Part shown: in pieces, positions 32,976 to 41,637 of the stretch
Layout of the letters: every line of letters begins with the position of its first letter
Numbering within the stretch: the first letter of the stretch is position 1
Assembly: GCA_964605715.1 (NCBI GenBank)
Contig: CAZSDV010000001.1
Span: 4,578-68,577 of the forward strand
From: JAPUME01 sp964605715
GTDB lineage: Bacteria; Acidobacteriota; Terriglobia; UBA7540; JAPUME01
Direction: 5' to 3'
DNA length: 64,000 nt
The notes under the pieces: model-generated
Databases searched by the model: none
What the model was told of the DNA's origin: nothing
The model's input: the letters and a program-made list of their open reading frames with translations, nothing else
Made by a program: the position numbers and the translations under genes

Positions 32976-34793
32976 ATGCAGTGGGATCATCAAAATAACC
33001 AAATAATGCGTGGGAGATTCATTTTTATCGGGTTAGTTTTTGGAGTCCTATTGGCCGCTGGAGTGCTCACTGCTTCACCACCGAATGATTCTATCTTTAG
33101 AGCGTTAAAAGAAGAGATGAATCGGTCGATGGATGGGTTAAAGATGGGGAACCTAGAGCGCCCCTATTACATGGAGTACTACCTGGAAGATGGCAAGCAT
33201 TGGGCGCTGTCAGCGTCACTCGGCGGGCTGGTGTTTTCGAACTTTAGGCATGCCCGGCCCTACAAGGTCCGGATCCGTGTAGGTAGCTATCATCAGGACA
33301 ACAGTAATTTTGAGTTCAGCCGGCCGTTTGGGATAGTTTCCGGCTCAGGTTTGGCGGGATCCTACCTTCCAATCGAGGACAATTATGATGCTCTTCGGCG
33401 GGCCTTTTGGTTGCGCACAGACTATACCTATAAACAAGCCCTGGAAGCTTTATCCCAGAAACGAGCCTACCGGAGGAACCTCCAAGAAGGGGAGTTGATC
33501 GATGACTTCTCATCTGCTGAAGCATTAGTGGAGGTAGCTCCAGAGGTTAGGCAAGCAGCCCCTGGCGCCAGCTGGGAGCAAAAGTTACGCCGGCTGTCTT
33601 CTCTTTTCAAGATTTTTCCACAGATTCAACGTTCCTCAGTCGAACTGAATGTTTATCAGGGAAACAAGTATTTCTTGAACAGTGAGGGTTCACGGAATCG
33701 CCTCCCTGAGAGTGTAGTTGGGTTCCGTGCTGCTGCTGCAATGCAGGCGAAGGATGGATCTCCGCTAAGAAACGAAGAGCTAATACTCGTGCGGGACCTT
33801 GATGAGCTGCCAGTAGAAGCAACCCTTGAGGAAAAGTTAAAAGATATGGCAACGAAGCTCATCCAGCTGGCAAAAGCTCCATTGGCGGAGGATTACTCCG
33901 GGCCGGTGCTGCTTACATCTGAGGCAGCTGCCCGACTCCTGGCTGTTTTGCTTGCACCTCATCTTTCTGGGACCAGACCACTGGAGCGCCCCGAGGGCGG
34001 AATGGGCTTCCGGAATTTTTCTCAGTCGAGCGCTTGGAGTTCGCGATGGAAAGCACGCGTGCTACCTACTTTTTTTGACGTGACGGATGATCCAACACGA
34101 GAAATTTTTAATGGATCTCAGTTAATGGGTTCTTTTTCGGTGGATCGTGAGGGTGTTCGGGCTAAATCAGTAAGGCTAGTTGAGAACGGAAGACTGATTA
34201 GCTTTTTAATGTCTCGCTCTCCTCGAAAGGAAATATTTCACTCGAATGGGCATGGTCGATCATTAGGTTCAGCCGGCGTAGTCCAGGCAAAACCAGGGAA
34301 TCTCTTTGTGACTACCACAGAAGGGGTTAATTTCAGCAAGTTAAAGGTTCAGTTAATTAAGGAGGTGAAAGCACAGGAAAAACCCTTTGGTTTGCTTATA
34401 CGGAAAATTGGGCCAGTGGTCCCTGCTGGCAGTCGGTCATTCGCCTCTGCAATGGAGACTGCAGGTGGACCACTTGGGGGCGCATTTTCGGGACTACCAG
34501 AGGGCCCAGTTCTAATATATCGGGTTTGGGCAAAGGATGGGCGTGAAGAGTTAGTGCGTGGGCTCCAGTTTGCATCGATGAATCCGCGGGCACTGCGTGA
34601 CATTATTTCCGCCGGAAACGAACTAGCAGTTTATAATCACCTTACCGTGGCCAGCTCTCTGTCGGGAGTGGATTTACTTCCCACTTCTATTATTGCTCCT
34701 GCACTCCTTTTTGACGATATGGAACTGAAGGCCTCACGAGGCCAAACAAGAAAGCTTCCTGTACTGCTTCCTCCTTTTGGTAATGGCTCCTAG
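32976..34793 (+). CDS. Exported TldE-like paralogue lacking the metal site
   Basis: This is a 605-aa protein homologous over its length to the upstream TldD-like protein: both have NRSMDGL/SRSMKGF, the GSYHQDN/GDYQLDN segments, DDPTREIFNG/DDPTRPSFEG and SNGHGR. At the place of HEVLGH the sequence reads AARLLAVLLAPHLS, and the C-terminal cysteine is replaced (VASSLSG), so all three metal ligands are missing. This mirrors the cytoplasmic TldD-TldE pair, where TldE is inactive but required. An AGGAG site supports ATG 32976; an ATG at 33006 gives a shorter signal peptide. Gene order suggests a two-subunit exported protease. Confidence 0.82.
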   Translation: MQWDHQNNQIMRGRFIFIGLVFGVLLAAGVLTASPPNDSIFRALKEEMNRSMDGLKMGNLERPYYMEYYLEDGKHWALSASLGGLVFSNFRHARPYKVRIRVGSYHQDNSNFEFSRPFGIVSGSGLAGSYLPIEDNYDALRRAFWLRTDYTYKQALEALSQKRAYRRNLQEGELIDDFSSAEALVEVAPEVRQAAPGASWEQKLRRLSSLFKIFPQIQRSSVELNVYQGNKYFLNSEGSRNRLPESVVGFRAAAAMQAKDGSPLRNEELILVRDLDELPVEATLEEKLKDMATKLIQLAKAPLAEDYSGPVLLTSEAAARLLAVLLAPHLSGTRPLERPEGGMGFRNFSQSSAWSSRWKARVLPTFFDVTDDPTREIFNGSQLMGSFSVDREGVRAKSVRLVENGRLISFLMSRSPRKEIFHSNGHGRSLGSAGVVQAKPGNLFVTTTEGVNFSKLKVQLIKEVKAQEKPFGLLIRKIGPVVPAGSRSFASAMETAGGPLGGAFSGLPEGPVLIYRVWAKDGREELVRGLQFASMNPRALRDIISAGNELAVYNHLTVASSLSGVDLLPTSIIAPALLFDDMELKASRGQTRKLPVLLPPFGNGS

Positions 34794-34803
34794 GCCTGGA
34801 AGC

Positions 34804-34826
34804 ATTACAAGTTAGGGTGTTGTAAT
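34804..34826 (+). other. Hairpin after the TldE-like gene
   Basis: ATTACAA (34804-34810) and TTGTAAT (34820-34826) form a 7-bp stem with a 9-nt loop, followed by a T-rich stretch ending in six T residues. The stem is AT-only except for one pair, so it is a weak candidate terminator. Confidence 0.3.
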
Positions 34827-34983
34827 ATTTACTTTTTTAACCCAATTTAATTAACGGGATAACTAAGAAGGGATTATGCCTTTTTGGTTGTGGCGATAGG
34901 TTAAAGGGAGGGTGGCGTGCTGACTGCTGACATGGGTGTTGGTAGAGTGTTATGCTGAAAGGGTAAAGAAAAGGGAATAGCTT

Positions 34984-35466
34984 ATGAAGGCGGAAAACCT
35001 CAAGTCGGCTTGGCAATTACTAGAAGAAGCCTATCAATGTCAAATGGCCAAGGATTTTAATATGGCCGTCAGGCTTTATCAGCGCTCAATTGACCTTCAC
35101 CCGACTGCTGAAGCTTACACCTTCCTTGGTTGGACATACCATTTTCAAGGAAGGGAAGATGATGCAATTGCTGAATGCAAGAAAGCCATCCGGGTTGACC
35201 CAGATTTTGGAAACCCATATAACGATATTGGATCGTATCTGATTAAAAAGGGTAAATTTAATGAGGCTTTGCCCTGGCTGGAGCGTGCGATTCAGTCGCG
35301 CCGTTATAATTCCTACCATTTTCCCTACCATAACATGGGACGTATATATGTGGCCCAGGAGCTTTATAAGAAAGCTCGCAGTTGCTTCGAAAAGGCCTTA
35401 AAGCTCTTCCCTGGCTACAATCCTTCCCAGGAAGCCCTCGAACAGTTGAAAAGAAAGGTCCAATAA
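34984..35466 (+). CDS. Small TPR-repeat protein
   Basis: This is a 160-aa soluble protein of about four tetratricopeptide repeats (for example MAVRLYQRSIDLHPTAEAYT, DAIAECKKAIRVDPDFGNPY, EALPWLERAIQSRRYNS and KARSCFEKALKLFPGYNP). No signal peptide or catalytic motif is visible. It stands 190 bp after the TldE-like gene on the same strand, with its own possible promoter region, and converges with a methyltransferase gene. TPR proteins of this size commonly serve as adaptors. The partner is unknown. Confidence 0.8.
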   Translation: MKAENLKSAWQLLEEAYQCQMAKDFNMAVRLYQRSIDLHPTAEAYTFLGWTYHFQGREDDAIAECKKAIRVDPDFGNPYNDIGSYLIKKGKFNEALPWLERAIQSRRYNSYHFPYHNMGRIYVAQELYKKARSCFEKALKLFPGYNPSQEALEQLKRKVQ

Positions 35467-35504
35467 AAGGATTTCTGTCCAGCTTTTCATGATCCAATAA
35501 GAGA

Positions 35505-36029
35505 CTAGGTTTTGATGACTTCCATGGTGCAGGAAATTTCCTGTGCAGGAAAAATCCAAGCTGCGTGCTTTTCGTACCAAGGGAGTGACCAGCTAGCGAT
35601 GGCACGGCCTATCCCATCCAAAAGAAAACTGTGGCCAAATGTAACTCGGCAGTCGAGGATACGGAAACGAAAGGCCTGGCCTGAAAATCGCTGGAAGGAC
35701 TCACCCGTGAAATGACGGAAGCTTTGCGCAGCCAAATGGTGGCGATGTGTTGGGTCAGAGAAGGAATTATGGGAGCTGAAGTGAGGAGTGATGATATGAA
35801 TTTTTGCCCGAGGCTGGCCAATGCGGTATACCTCTTTCATGACTCCCATTAAGTCATTTAGGTGTTCAAGGACGTGCGAAAGGTAAATCCGGGAGGCCGA
35901 ATTGTCCTGCAAGGGCCAAGGAAGCTGGTCTAGATTACAGATCACGTCTGCTGAGGAGTCGAGCGTCTGATCGAGACCTAGAGATCCGGGTTCAATCTTA
36001 TTTTTTCCGCAACCAACATCGATGGTCAT
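35505..36029 (-). CDS. Class I SAM-dependent methyltransferase
   Basis: This is a 174-aa methyltransferase-11-type protein. The SAM-binding motif I is at the very N-terminus (TIDVGCGKNK), with the acidic GLDQT and CNLDQLPWPLQDNSA segments and the post-motif SHVLEHLNDL. The first strand usually has more residues before it, so the annotated start may be internal, but a TGA lies 30 bp upstream in frame, leaving ATG 36029 as the only reasonable start. The C-terminal half, with its His-rich SDPTHRHH segment, resembles methyltransferases of sugar or lipid-carrier pathways. The substrate is not determinable. It is divergent from the zinc-ribbon gene. Confidence 0.75.
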   Translation of the reverse strand: MTIDVGCGKNKIEPGSLGLDQTLDSSADVICNLDQLPWPLQDNSASRIYLSHVLEHLNDLMGVMKEVYRIGQPRAKIHIITPHFSSHNSFSDPTHRHHLAAQSFRHFTGESFQRFSGQAFRFRILDCRVTFGHSFLLDGIGRAIASWSLPWYEKHAAWIFPAQEISCTMEVIKT

Positions 36030-36100
36030 AGTTTTGGTTAAAAGGCGAAGTCAGGCACTATGTTATCATCCCAGAAGGGAGACGGGCACTACTAGTTGCT

Positions 36101-36304
36101 ATGAGTAAAATTCTACAAAGTAAGACACTGAAAATGTCTTATGTCGCAATGGTGCAATGTGTCCGTTGCCGAACGCGTGAGGCCATGCAAGTAAGCTGTG
36201 AAAAACTGGAGGAGATTAAATCGTCCCAACCCTTTAGGCGCCCCTGCCCGGAGTGTCAGTGTGAAACCCATTGGGTGTATCTGCCCCTTGGTGTCAGTCG
36301 GTAG
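36101..36304 (+). CDS. Small zinc-ribbon protein
   Basis: This is a 67-aa protein with two cysteine pairs, CVRC (20-23) and CPEC (49-52) plus C54, the spacing of a zinc ribbon. Basic residues flank the pairs (RTRE, FRRP). It has no signal peptide. Such single zinc-ribbon proteins can bind nucleic acid or other proteins, but nothing here shows which. It is divergent from the methyltransferase and convergent with alr. No strong ribosome-binding site is visible before ATG 36101, so the start is moderately sure. Confidence 0.65.
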   Translation: MSKILQSKTLKMSYVAMVQCVRCRTREAMQVSCEKLEEIKSSQPFRRPCPECQCETHWVYLPLGVSR

Positions 36305-36332
36305 ATCCTTAAATTTATTACTGAAACTTTCA

Positions 36333-37484
36333 TTAGAGATAGATTCGTGGCACCCTTTTGCCGATGGAGCAGAGGACCTCGTAAGGTAATGTATCTAATT
36401 GATCAGCTACTTCGCGGGCTCCAATGTTGCAATGGGGCGAAGTACCGATAAAGGTGGCCACATCACCAACCTCTGCGCCGGGAACCTCTGTGAGGTCAAG
36501 TAAGGCTAAGTCCATACTGATGTTCCCAACGATTGGGACATAATGGTCACGTACGATGGCACGGCCTCGATTAGAGAGTTTTCTGCTTAGTCCGTCAGCA
36601 TATCCAATTGGCACTGTCGCGATTCGAGAGGGACGCTGAGTGCGGAAGGTTCCTCCATAACCGAGAAACGCTCCCGCTGGAAAATCCTTTAAAAACACAA
36701 TGCGCGATTTTAGTTCGAGTAGAGGTTTAAAATCAGCCGCCAAAACAGTACTCTGACGCTGGTTGTAATCGAAAGGTGGGTAGAAGCCATAGAGAAGAGC
36801 ACCGACACGAACCAGATTTTCACTAAATCCGAGATTGTTGGTTATTTGGGTAATCAGGGCGGCACTGTTTGATGCATGAATCCATTTAGGGTTCACCCCG
36901 GAGGCGTGCAACTCTCGCATTAAGGCCGAGAAGCGTTGCAGCTGCTGGTGCGCTTGCTGTTTCTCGGGCGATGCCAGGTGGGTTAGTATTCCTTTTAGAG
37001 AGATGCCTTCGAGTTGACGATAATGATCTAAGAATGCTTGCCAGAGTTCTGGTGGCATCCCTAGGCGCCCCATGCCAGTATCTATTTTTAGATGGAACCC
37101 AATTGGTTTTCCAAGTTGCCGTGCACATTCAGCATAAGTGTCCATTCTGGCAGTGGAGGAAACAGTGGGAATTAGATCGTACTCGACGAGATGTGCAGGG
37201 TCACTCAGGTAGAGTCCTCCTAGCAAGAGAATTGGTCGGGAAATTCCCCCATGGCGCAGTTCTATAGCTTCTTCTGCAGTTGCAACACCGAACCAGTCTA
37301 TGCCTGCTTTTTCCAGGGTTTCAGCAACGGGCACAGCCCCATGGCCGTAGGCGTCTGCCTTGACAACGGCCATGATGCGGCGATCTGGGCCCGTAAGGAG
37401 GCGCAGACGTGCTAGGTTGGCTTTGAGTTTTGATAGGGAAATTTCTGCCCAGGTAGGCCTGAGAAGTGTTTCAGGTTTCTTCAC
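36333..37484 (-). CDS. alr: Alanine racemase
   Basis: This PLP enzyme converts L- to D-alanine for peptidoglycan. It has 383 aa. The PLP lysine is K42 in VVKADAYGHGA; the second-domain catalytic tyrosine lies in the LGYGGTFRT segment; PIGYADGLSRKLSN and GNISMDLALLDLT are family motifs. The start is GTG at 37484. It is the last gene of the minus-strand housekeeping run, 54 bp after dnaB, and often pairs with dnaB in bacteria. Confidence 0.93.
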   Translation of the reverse strand: MKKPETLLRPTWAEISLSKLKANLARLRLLTGPDRRIMAVVKADAYGHGAVPVAETLEKAGIDWFGVATAEEAIELRHGGISRPILLLGGLYLSDPAHLVEYDLIPTVSSTARMDTYAECARQLGKPIGFHLKIDTGMGRLGMPPELWQAFLDHYRQLEGISLKGILTHLASPEKQQAHQQLQRFSALMRELHASGVNPKWIHASNSAALITQITNNLGFSENLVRVGALLYGFYPPFDYNQRQSTVLAADFKPLLELKSRIVFLKDFPAGAFLGYGGTFRTQRPSRIATVPIGYADGLSRKLSNRGRAIVRDHYVPIVGNISMDLALLDLTEVPGAEVGDVATFIGTSPHCNIGAREVADQLDTLPYEVLCSIGKRVPRIYL

Positions 37485-37538
37485 CGGATCGTTTGGAGTG
37501 GCCTTTTTGATTTATGTTGTTCTTCGTTGAACCGAACC

Positions 37539-38939
37539 TTACTCCACAGGTTCACCTATGGGATCATCGAGAGGTTCATTCATGGAAGAGTAGTTTTCGA
37601 ACAGGGCATACGGTTTCAGAAACACCAAGTTCACTTGGCCTGTTGGCCCGTTTCGCTGTTTGCCCACATTTAATTCTGTTTTTCCGGCTGGCTCGTCGTT
37701 ATCCTTACCATCATCCCGGTGCCGGTACATATCAGGACGGTGAAGGAATAAAACGACATCAGCGTCCTGCTCAATAGACCCAGATTCACGGAGGTCTGAG
37801 AGTTGCGGTCGATGACCCGGCCTTCCTTCTGGGGCTCGACTGAGTTGCGAGAGTGCCAGAACGGGAATATTTAACTCCTTAGCTATCCCTTTTAGGCTGC
37901 GGGAGATAAACGAGACTTCCTGAGTGCGATTTTCGAAGCGCCTTCCACCGCTAATTAGCTGCAGGTAGTCAATCACTAACAGGTCTAATCCTTGTTCGGC
38001 AGCTAGGCGTCTCGCTTTGGCGCGGATCTGCATTATGGTCAGAGCTGGCGTATCTTCAATGTAAAGAGGCGCTTCCGCAAGCTGTCCTAGGGCGCGTGAC
38101 ATTTGTTGCCAATGTTCCTGGCTTTTCAGAAACCCGGTCCGAAGTTTGTGACTGTCAATCCGACCTTGTGCGCAAAGAAGCCGCAAGACCAGCGATTCCT
38201 TACTCATCTCAAGCGAAATTACGCCGACGGACTTTTTTCTTCCTATGGCTGCATGGGCGGAGATATTGAGTGCGAGGGCGGTTTTTCCTACGGAGGGACG
38301 AGCGGCCAAAATCGAGAGTTCTGAGGGCTGTAACCCTGAGGTCATATTGTCCAAGTCAGTGTAGCCAGTTTCGATACCAGTGACGCGTTGGCCGCGGTCA
38401 AAGAGGACATCAATGGTTCCAAAGCTTGACTTGACGATGTCTTTGATACCCAGAAAACCAGTTTTTACCTTTTGTGATGCAATTTCAAAAAATTGCCCTT
38501 GCGCAAGATCGATCATTGTTTCAGCATCGTCGCCCTCCTGCTGAGCTCGGGAAATAAGGTTTTCAGAAATGTTGATTAGCCGTCTCAGGGTGGATTTTTC
38601 TTTAACGATGCGGGTGTATTCAGTAATGTTAGATGAGGTACCGAACGGAACTCCCTCTGAAAGCTCCGCAAGGTAAGTTACGCCGCCTACCTTTTCTAGC
38701 CATCCATCTTGTCCTAATCCTTCCGAAAGCGTCACGACGTCAATTTGGTGGTTACTTTCGGAAAGCCCTAACATTTTTTGGAAGATCTGGCGGTGGGACT
38801 CAGAGAAAAAGTCTTCCCGGGTAACATGCTCAACTACGGTGTTCAGGGTGGAATTATCCAACAGGATAAAACCCAATAGGGCGCGCTCCGCTTCCAGGTT
38901 CTGTGGTACCTGCTTTCGGTTTGAGGTGTCGACAGGCAT
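37539..38939 (-). CDS. dnaB: Replicative DNA helicase DnaB
   Basis: This is the hexameric 5'-3' helicase of the replication fork, which loads on the lagging strand and recruits primase. It has 466 aa. The N-terminal primase-interacting domain is at about 10-115 (VPQNLEAERALLGFILLDN). The RecA-like ATPase domain has Walker A ARPSVGKTA at about 212-220, the Walker B LDLLVIDYLQLI at about 319-330, and the SLKGIAKELNIPVLALSQLSR motif. No intein interrupts it. It follows rplI on the same strand with 61 bp between, the common order rpsF-rpsR-rplI-dnaB. Confidence 0.95.
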   Translation of the reverse strand: MPVDTSNRKQVPQNLEAERALLGFILLDNSTLNTVVEHVTREDFFSESHRQIFQKMLGLSESNHQIDVVTLSEGLGQDGWLEKVGGVTYLAELSEGVPFGTSSNITEYTRIVKEKSTLRRLINISENLISRAQQEGDDAETMIDLAQGQFFEIASQKVKTGFLGIKDIVKSSFGTIDVLFDRGQRVTGIETGYTDLDNMTSGLQPSELSILAARPSVGKTALALNISAHAAIGRKKSVGVISLEMSKESLVLRLLCAQGRIDSHKLRTGFLKSQEHWQQMSRALGQLAEAPLYIEDTPALTIMQIRAKARRLAAEQGLDLLVIDYLQLISGGRRFENRTQEVSFISRSLKGIAKELNIPVLALSQLSRAPEGRPGHRPQLSDLRESGSIEQDADVVLFLHRPDMYRHRDDGKDNDEPAGKTELNVGKQRNGPTGQVNLVFLKPYALFENYSSMNEPLDDPIGEPVE

Positions 38940-39000
38940 CGAGGTAAGCGTAGCTATTCTTTCCGGAGCCTCTAGGGCTGGAGGCCTCCAGAGGATAAAA

Positions 39001-39483
39001 TCATTCGCCTTCTTTTTCTTTGGGTTCTTTTTCCGATTGACCTTCAGCTTCTACGCGAACCTTTAGGGAAGCGATAACCTCTCGGTGAAGTCTAATAGGC
39101 ACCGAGTGCTCTCCTAGAATCTTAATGGGTTCTCGAAGGTCAATCTTTTTTCGATCAATTTCAAATTTATGGGCGGAAAGCCATTCGGCCAGGTCAAGCG
39201 AGGTTACTGAGCCAAACAAGGTTTCCTTTTCACCAGCCTTTCGTTTTATGACGGCGGTGAGTTCCTCAAGCAGCTCAGCTAACTTCTCGGCGCCCTCCTT
39301 GTTCCTGGCATCCAGTCGAAGAAGCTTGGCCCTTTTTTGTTCGAGCATCTTAAGATTTCCTGGGGTTGCTGGTATAGCTAACTTTTTTGGTAATAGGTAG
39401 TTACGTCCGTAACCGTTTGCCACCCGGACGACCTGTCCGGGGGCTCCTAACTTGTCCACCTCTTGGAGTAAAATTATTTCCAT
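39001..39483 (-). CDS. rplI: 50S ribosomal protein L9
   Basis: This large-subunit protein binds 23S rRNA near the L1 stalk base and helps maintain reading frame. It has 160 aa. The N-terminal globular domain starts MEIILLQEVDKLGAPGQVV and contains the NGYGRNYLLPKKLA signature, followed by the long connecting helix (about 45-75) and the C-terminal domain. A Glu/Lys-rich tail after about 148 is longer than in E. coli. A TAGGAGA ribosome-binding site precedes ATG. It lies between rpsR and dnaB. Confidence 0.95.
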   Translation of the reverse strand: MEIILLQEVDKLGAPGQVVRVANGYGRNYLLPKKLAIPATPGNLKMLEQKRAKLLRLDARNKEGAEKLAELLEELTAVIKRKAGEKETLFGSVTSLDLAEWLSAHKFEIDRKKIDLREPIKILGEHSVPIRLHREVIASLKVRVEAEGQSEKEPKEKEGE

Positions 39484-39522
39484 CTGATTCTCCTACAGAG
39501 ATCTTTAGTGTTTCTTATGTTT

Positions 39523-39798
39523 TTAGGACCGCGTCGCAAATGGAAGCATTGCGATGTTACGAGCTCGCTTAACAGCCACAGTGAGTTTCCTCTGGTGTCT
39601 TGAGCAGACTCCAGTCAGGCGACGAGGAAGAATCTTTCCTTGGGCGGAGACAAACTGACCAATCAACCCAGTATTCTTGTAATTGATGTCGTCAATTTTT
39701 TCCGTGCAGAACTTACAGACCTTCTTGCGACGGAAATACTGCCGCCGACCACCTCCGGGGCGTGAACTTCGGTTGCCATATTTTTTTTGTTCTGCCAC
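39523..39798 (-). CDS. rpsR: 30S ribosomal protein S18
   Basis: This small-subunit protein forms a dimer with S6 on 16S rRNA. It has 91 aa with the family core VCKFCTEKIDDINYKNTGLIGQFVS and RRLTGVCSRHQRKLTVAVKRARNIAMLPF. It contains Cys residues at the CKFC position, so it is a zinc-type (C+) S18. The start codon is GTG at 39798. It lies 23 bp after rpsF, the standard S6-S18 neighbour order; no ssb gene is inserted between them. Confidence 0.95.
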   Translation of the reverse strand: MAEQKKYGNRSSRPGGGRRQYFRRKKVCKFCTEKIDDINYKNTGLIGQFVSAQGKILPRRLTGVCSRHQRKLTVAVKRARNIAMLPFATRS

Positions 39799-39821
39799 AG
39801 TCCTTGTTTCTCCTAAGAAAT

Positions 39822-40241
39822 TTAGCTTGCCTCAGCCGATGCTGGTTTTTTCTTTTCTTCTTGTTCTGCCTGTTCTGCCGGCCGAGCCCGAGCCTTGCGC
39901 CTCGCCTCGCGTTTTTCGCGGTTCTTTTTCATCTTTTCCAGCTTTTTTAGTTCTTCGTCTACGCGTACTGAGATAAATTTTATGACGGAGTCTGTTACCT
40001 TTAAGCGCCGTTCAACTTTCTTTACTGTGTCCCCTACCGCTTTCAGGCGGATCAGAACATAGAAGCCCTCTCGGTGTCCCTCGATACGGTAGGCTAGTTT
40101 TCGGGTTCCGACTTTATCGACCTCAGTAACCTCGCCTCCAGAACTAGTTACCCATTCTGTTGCCTGGCTAACAATTTTATCTTTTTCTTCTTCAGTTAAG
40201 TCAGGTTTTACGATGAACATTAATTCGTATTCTCTTGCCAC
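39822..40241 (-). CDS. rpsF: 30S ribosomal protein S6
   Basis: This is the small-subunit partner of S18. It has 139 aa. The conserved core (about 1-95) starts AREYELMFIVKPDLTEEE and includes YRIEGHREGFYVLIRLKA; a highly charged Lys/Arg/Glu and Ala-rich C-terminal tail extends it beyond the usual ~100 residues. It has a GTG start at 40241 with a GGAGG site, only 3 bp after the pth stop, so it is translationally coupled to pth. Because of that tight spacing there is no room for the leader site through which S6:S18 autoregulates in other bacteria. Confidence 0.95.
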   Translation of the reverse strand: MAREYELMFIVKPDLTEEEKDKIVSQATEWVTSSGGEVTEVDKVGTRKLAYRIEGHREGFYVLIRLKAVGDTVKKVERRLKVTDSVIKFISVRVDEELKKLEKMKKNREKREARRKARARPAEQAEQEEKKKPASAEAS

Positions 40242-40244
40242 AAC

Positions 40245-40844
40245 CTATCCTCCGTTTTCCTTTGACCTGGTCGAGACCCGGTGATTAAACCGATTCATGG
40301 CTTTCCGGGGCCCCTCTTTTAGGATCATGTGAACAGCGTCAACGGCCTGATCCAGAAGGTCCGATACCGCCCCCAACTCTTTCCTGCGAAACTGCCCTAG
40401 AAGGTAAGCAGTTGTTTCTTCAGGGGGTGAGCTGAGGTTTGGCTGGATTCCCATACGCACCCTAACAAAATCGTCGGTCTGAATTGCACCGATAATGGAT
40501 TTTACCCCGTTATGCCCGCCCGCTGTCCCTCGCCTGCGAATGCGGATCATCCCCAATGGTAGGTCGAGGTCATCAAATAGAACCATTGTATCTTGGGGTG
40601 CTATTGAATACCTCGCCAGGAGTTGAGCCACTGCCTCCCCGCTCAGGTTCATGTAGGTCTGTGGCTTTGCAAGCAATACAGCCTGTCCAACCAAGGTGGC
40701 CTTGCCGGACAGCGATCGAGTCTCCTTTTTGGTTACCCTTGCCTCACAGCCTTGTGCTAATCGGTCAACGGCCATAAAGCCTAGATTATGCGGGGATAAC
40801 GCGTATTCAGAACCCGGATTTCCTAGACCGACGATCAACTTCAA
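40245..40844 (-). CDS. pth: Peptidyl-tRNA hydrolase
   Basis: This enzyme releases peptides from tRNAs that have fallen off ribosomes. It has 199 aa. N9 in GLGNPG, catalytic H19 in SPHNLGF, the D of VLFDDLDLPLG and the GTAGGHNGVKSI segment are all conserved. The start is TTG at 40844, without which the invariant MKLIVGLGNPG start would be lost. It lies between rplY and rpsF, a widespread gene order. Confidence 0.95.
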   Translation of the reverse strand: MKLIVGLGNPGSEYALSPHNLGFMAVDRLAQGCEARVTKKETRSLSGKATLVGQAVLLAKPQTYMNLSGEAVAQLLARYSIAPQDTMVLFDDLDLPLGMIRIRRRGTAGGHNGVKSIIGAIQTDDFVRVRMGIQPNLSSPPEETTAYLLGQFRRKELGAVSDLLDQAVDAVHMILKEGPRKAMNRFNHRVSTRSKENGG

Positions 40845-40870
40845 GAGATTTTATTCCATCCCGGCTGGGC

Positions 40871-41560
40871 TTATTCTTTAGTCCCGGCGTCGCCTTCACT
40901 CTCACCTTCTTCCGCAGTCTTCGGTTTGCGAATTAACTCGGGTTCCGATGCTCCTTCCGTAGCCTCCACCTCTTCGGCTGGGGCCTCCTCCTCTTCCACA
41001 CGCGGAGCCATGACATGAACGATCACATGACCAGGGTCCGTGATTAATTTGACTTCAGAGTTAAACGGAAAGTCTCCAGCGCGAATTCCGTCTCCCAGGC
41101 CTAACTCGCTCACATTGACAAGCATCTCTTCAGGAATATCTTTTGGAAGGCATTCAACTTCCACTTCGCGCATAACGAAGTCGAGAACGCCTCCGTCAAC
41201 CTTAACACCCCTAGATTCACCTTCCAGGTGAACAGGGACCCTGACCTTTAGTTTGGTTCCTGCTGCAACTCGAAGGATATCCACGTGTAGCAGTTTACCC
41301 CACAGGGGTTCATACGCCCAATCACGCAGCATGGCTTGGCCGGTAGACTTTCCTTCTACCTTCAAATCAAACAGTGTGTTGTGACCTCCTGAAGAGTTAA
41401 GAACCTGTTGGATTTGATAAGGGTGGACCGCTAAAGATAGCGCCTTGCTTCCATTACTGTAAGCCACAGCGGGTATTTCTCCGGAGGCCCTTAGTCGTCG
41501 GGCAGCATTCTTTCCTCTTTCCTTTCGAGTCCTGGCTGCCACGGAAATTTTTTCTGGCAT
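40871..41560 (-). CDS. rplY: 50S ribosomal protein L25, CTC form
   Basis: This large-subunit protein binds 5S rRNA. With 229 aa it is the long CTC/TL5 type: the L25 N-terminal domain (about 5-95, with RASGEIPAVAYSNG) is followed by the beta-rich TL5 domain (about 100-185) and an acidic, Glu-rich tail (about 188-229). An ATG start at 41560 follows a short leader after prs. It belongs to the prs-rplY-pth order common in many bacteria. Confidence 0.95.
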   Translation of the reverse strand: MPEKISVAARTRKERGKNAARRLRASGEIPAVAYSNGSKALSLAVHPYQIQQVLNSSGGHNTLFDLKVEGKSTGQAMLRDWAYEPLWGKLLHVDILRVAAGTKLKVRVPVHLEGESRGVKVDGGVLDFVMREVEVECLPKDIPEEMLVNVSELGLGDGIRAGDFPFNSEVKLITDPGHVIVHVMAPRVEEEEAPAEEVEATEGASEPELIRKPKTAEEGESEGDAGTKE

Positions 41561-41637
41561 AATTCGAAGTTCCTTAATTAACCTTCATGGTCCTGGTTCT
41601 GTCATTCTGTCCGTATATCTTGGCCTTGGTTCCATTC

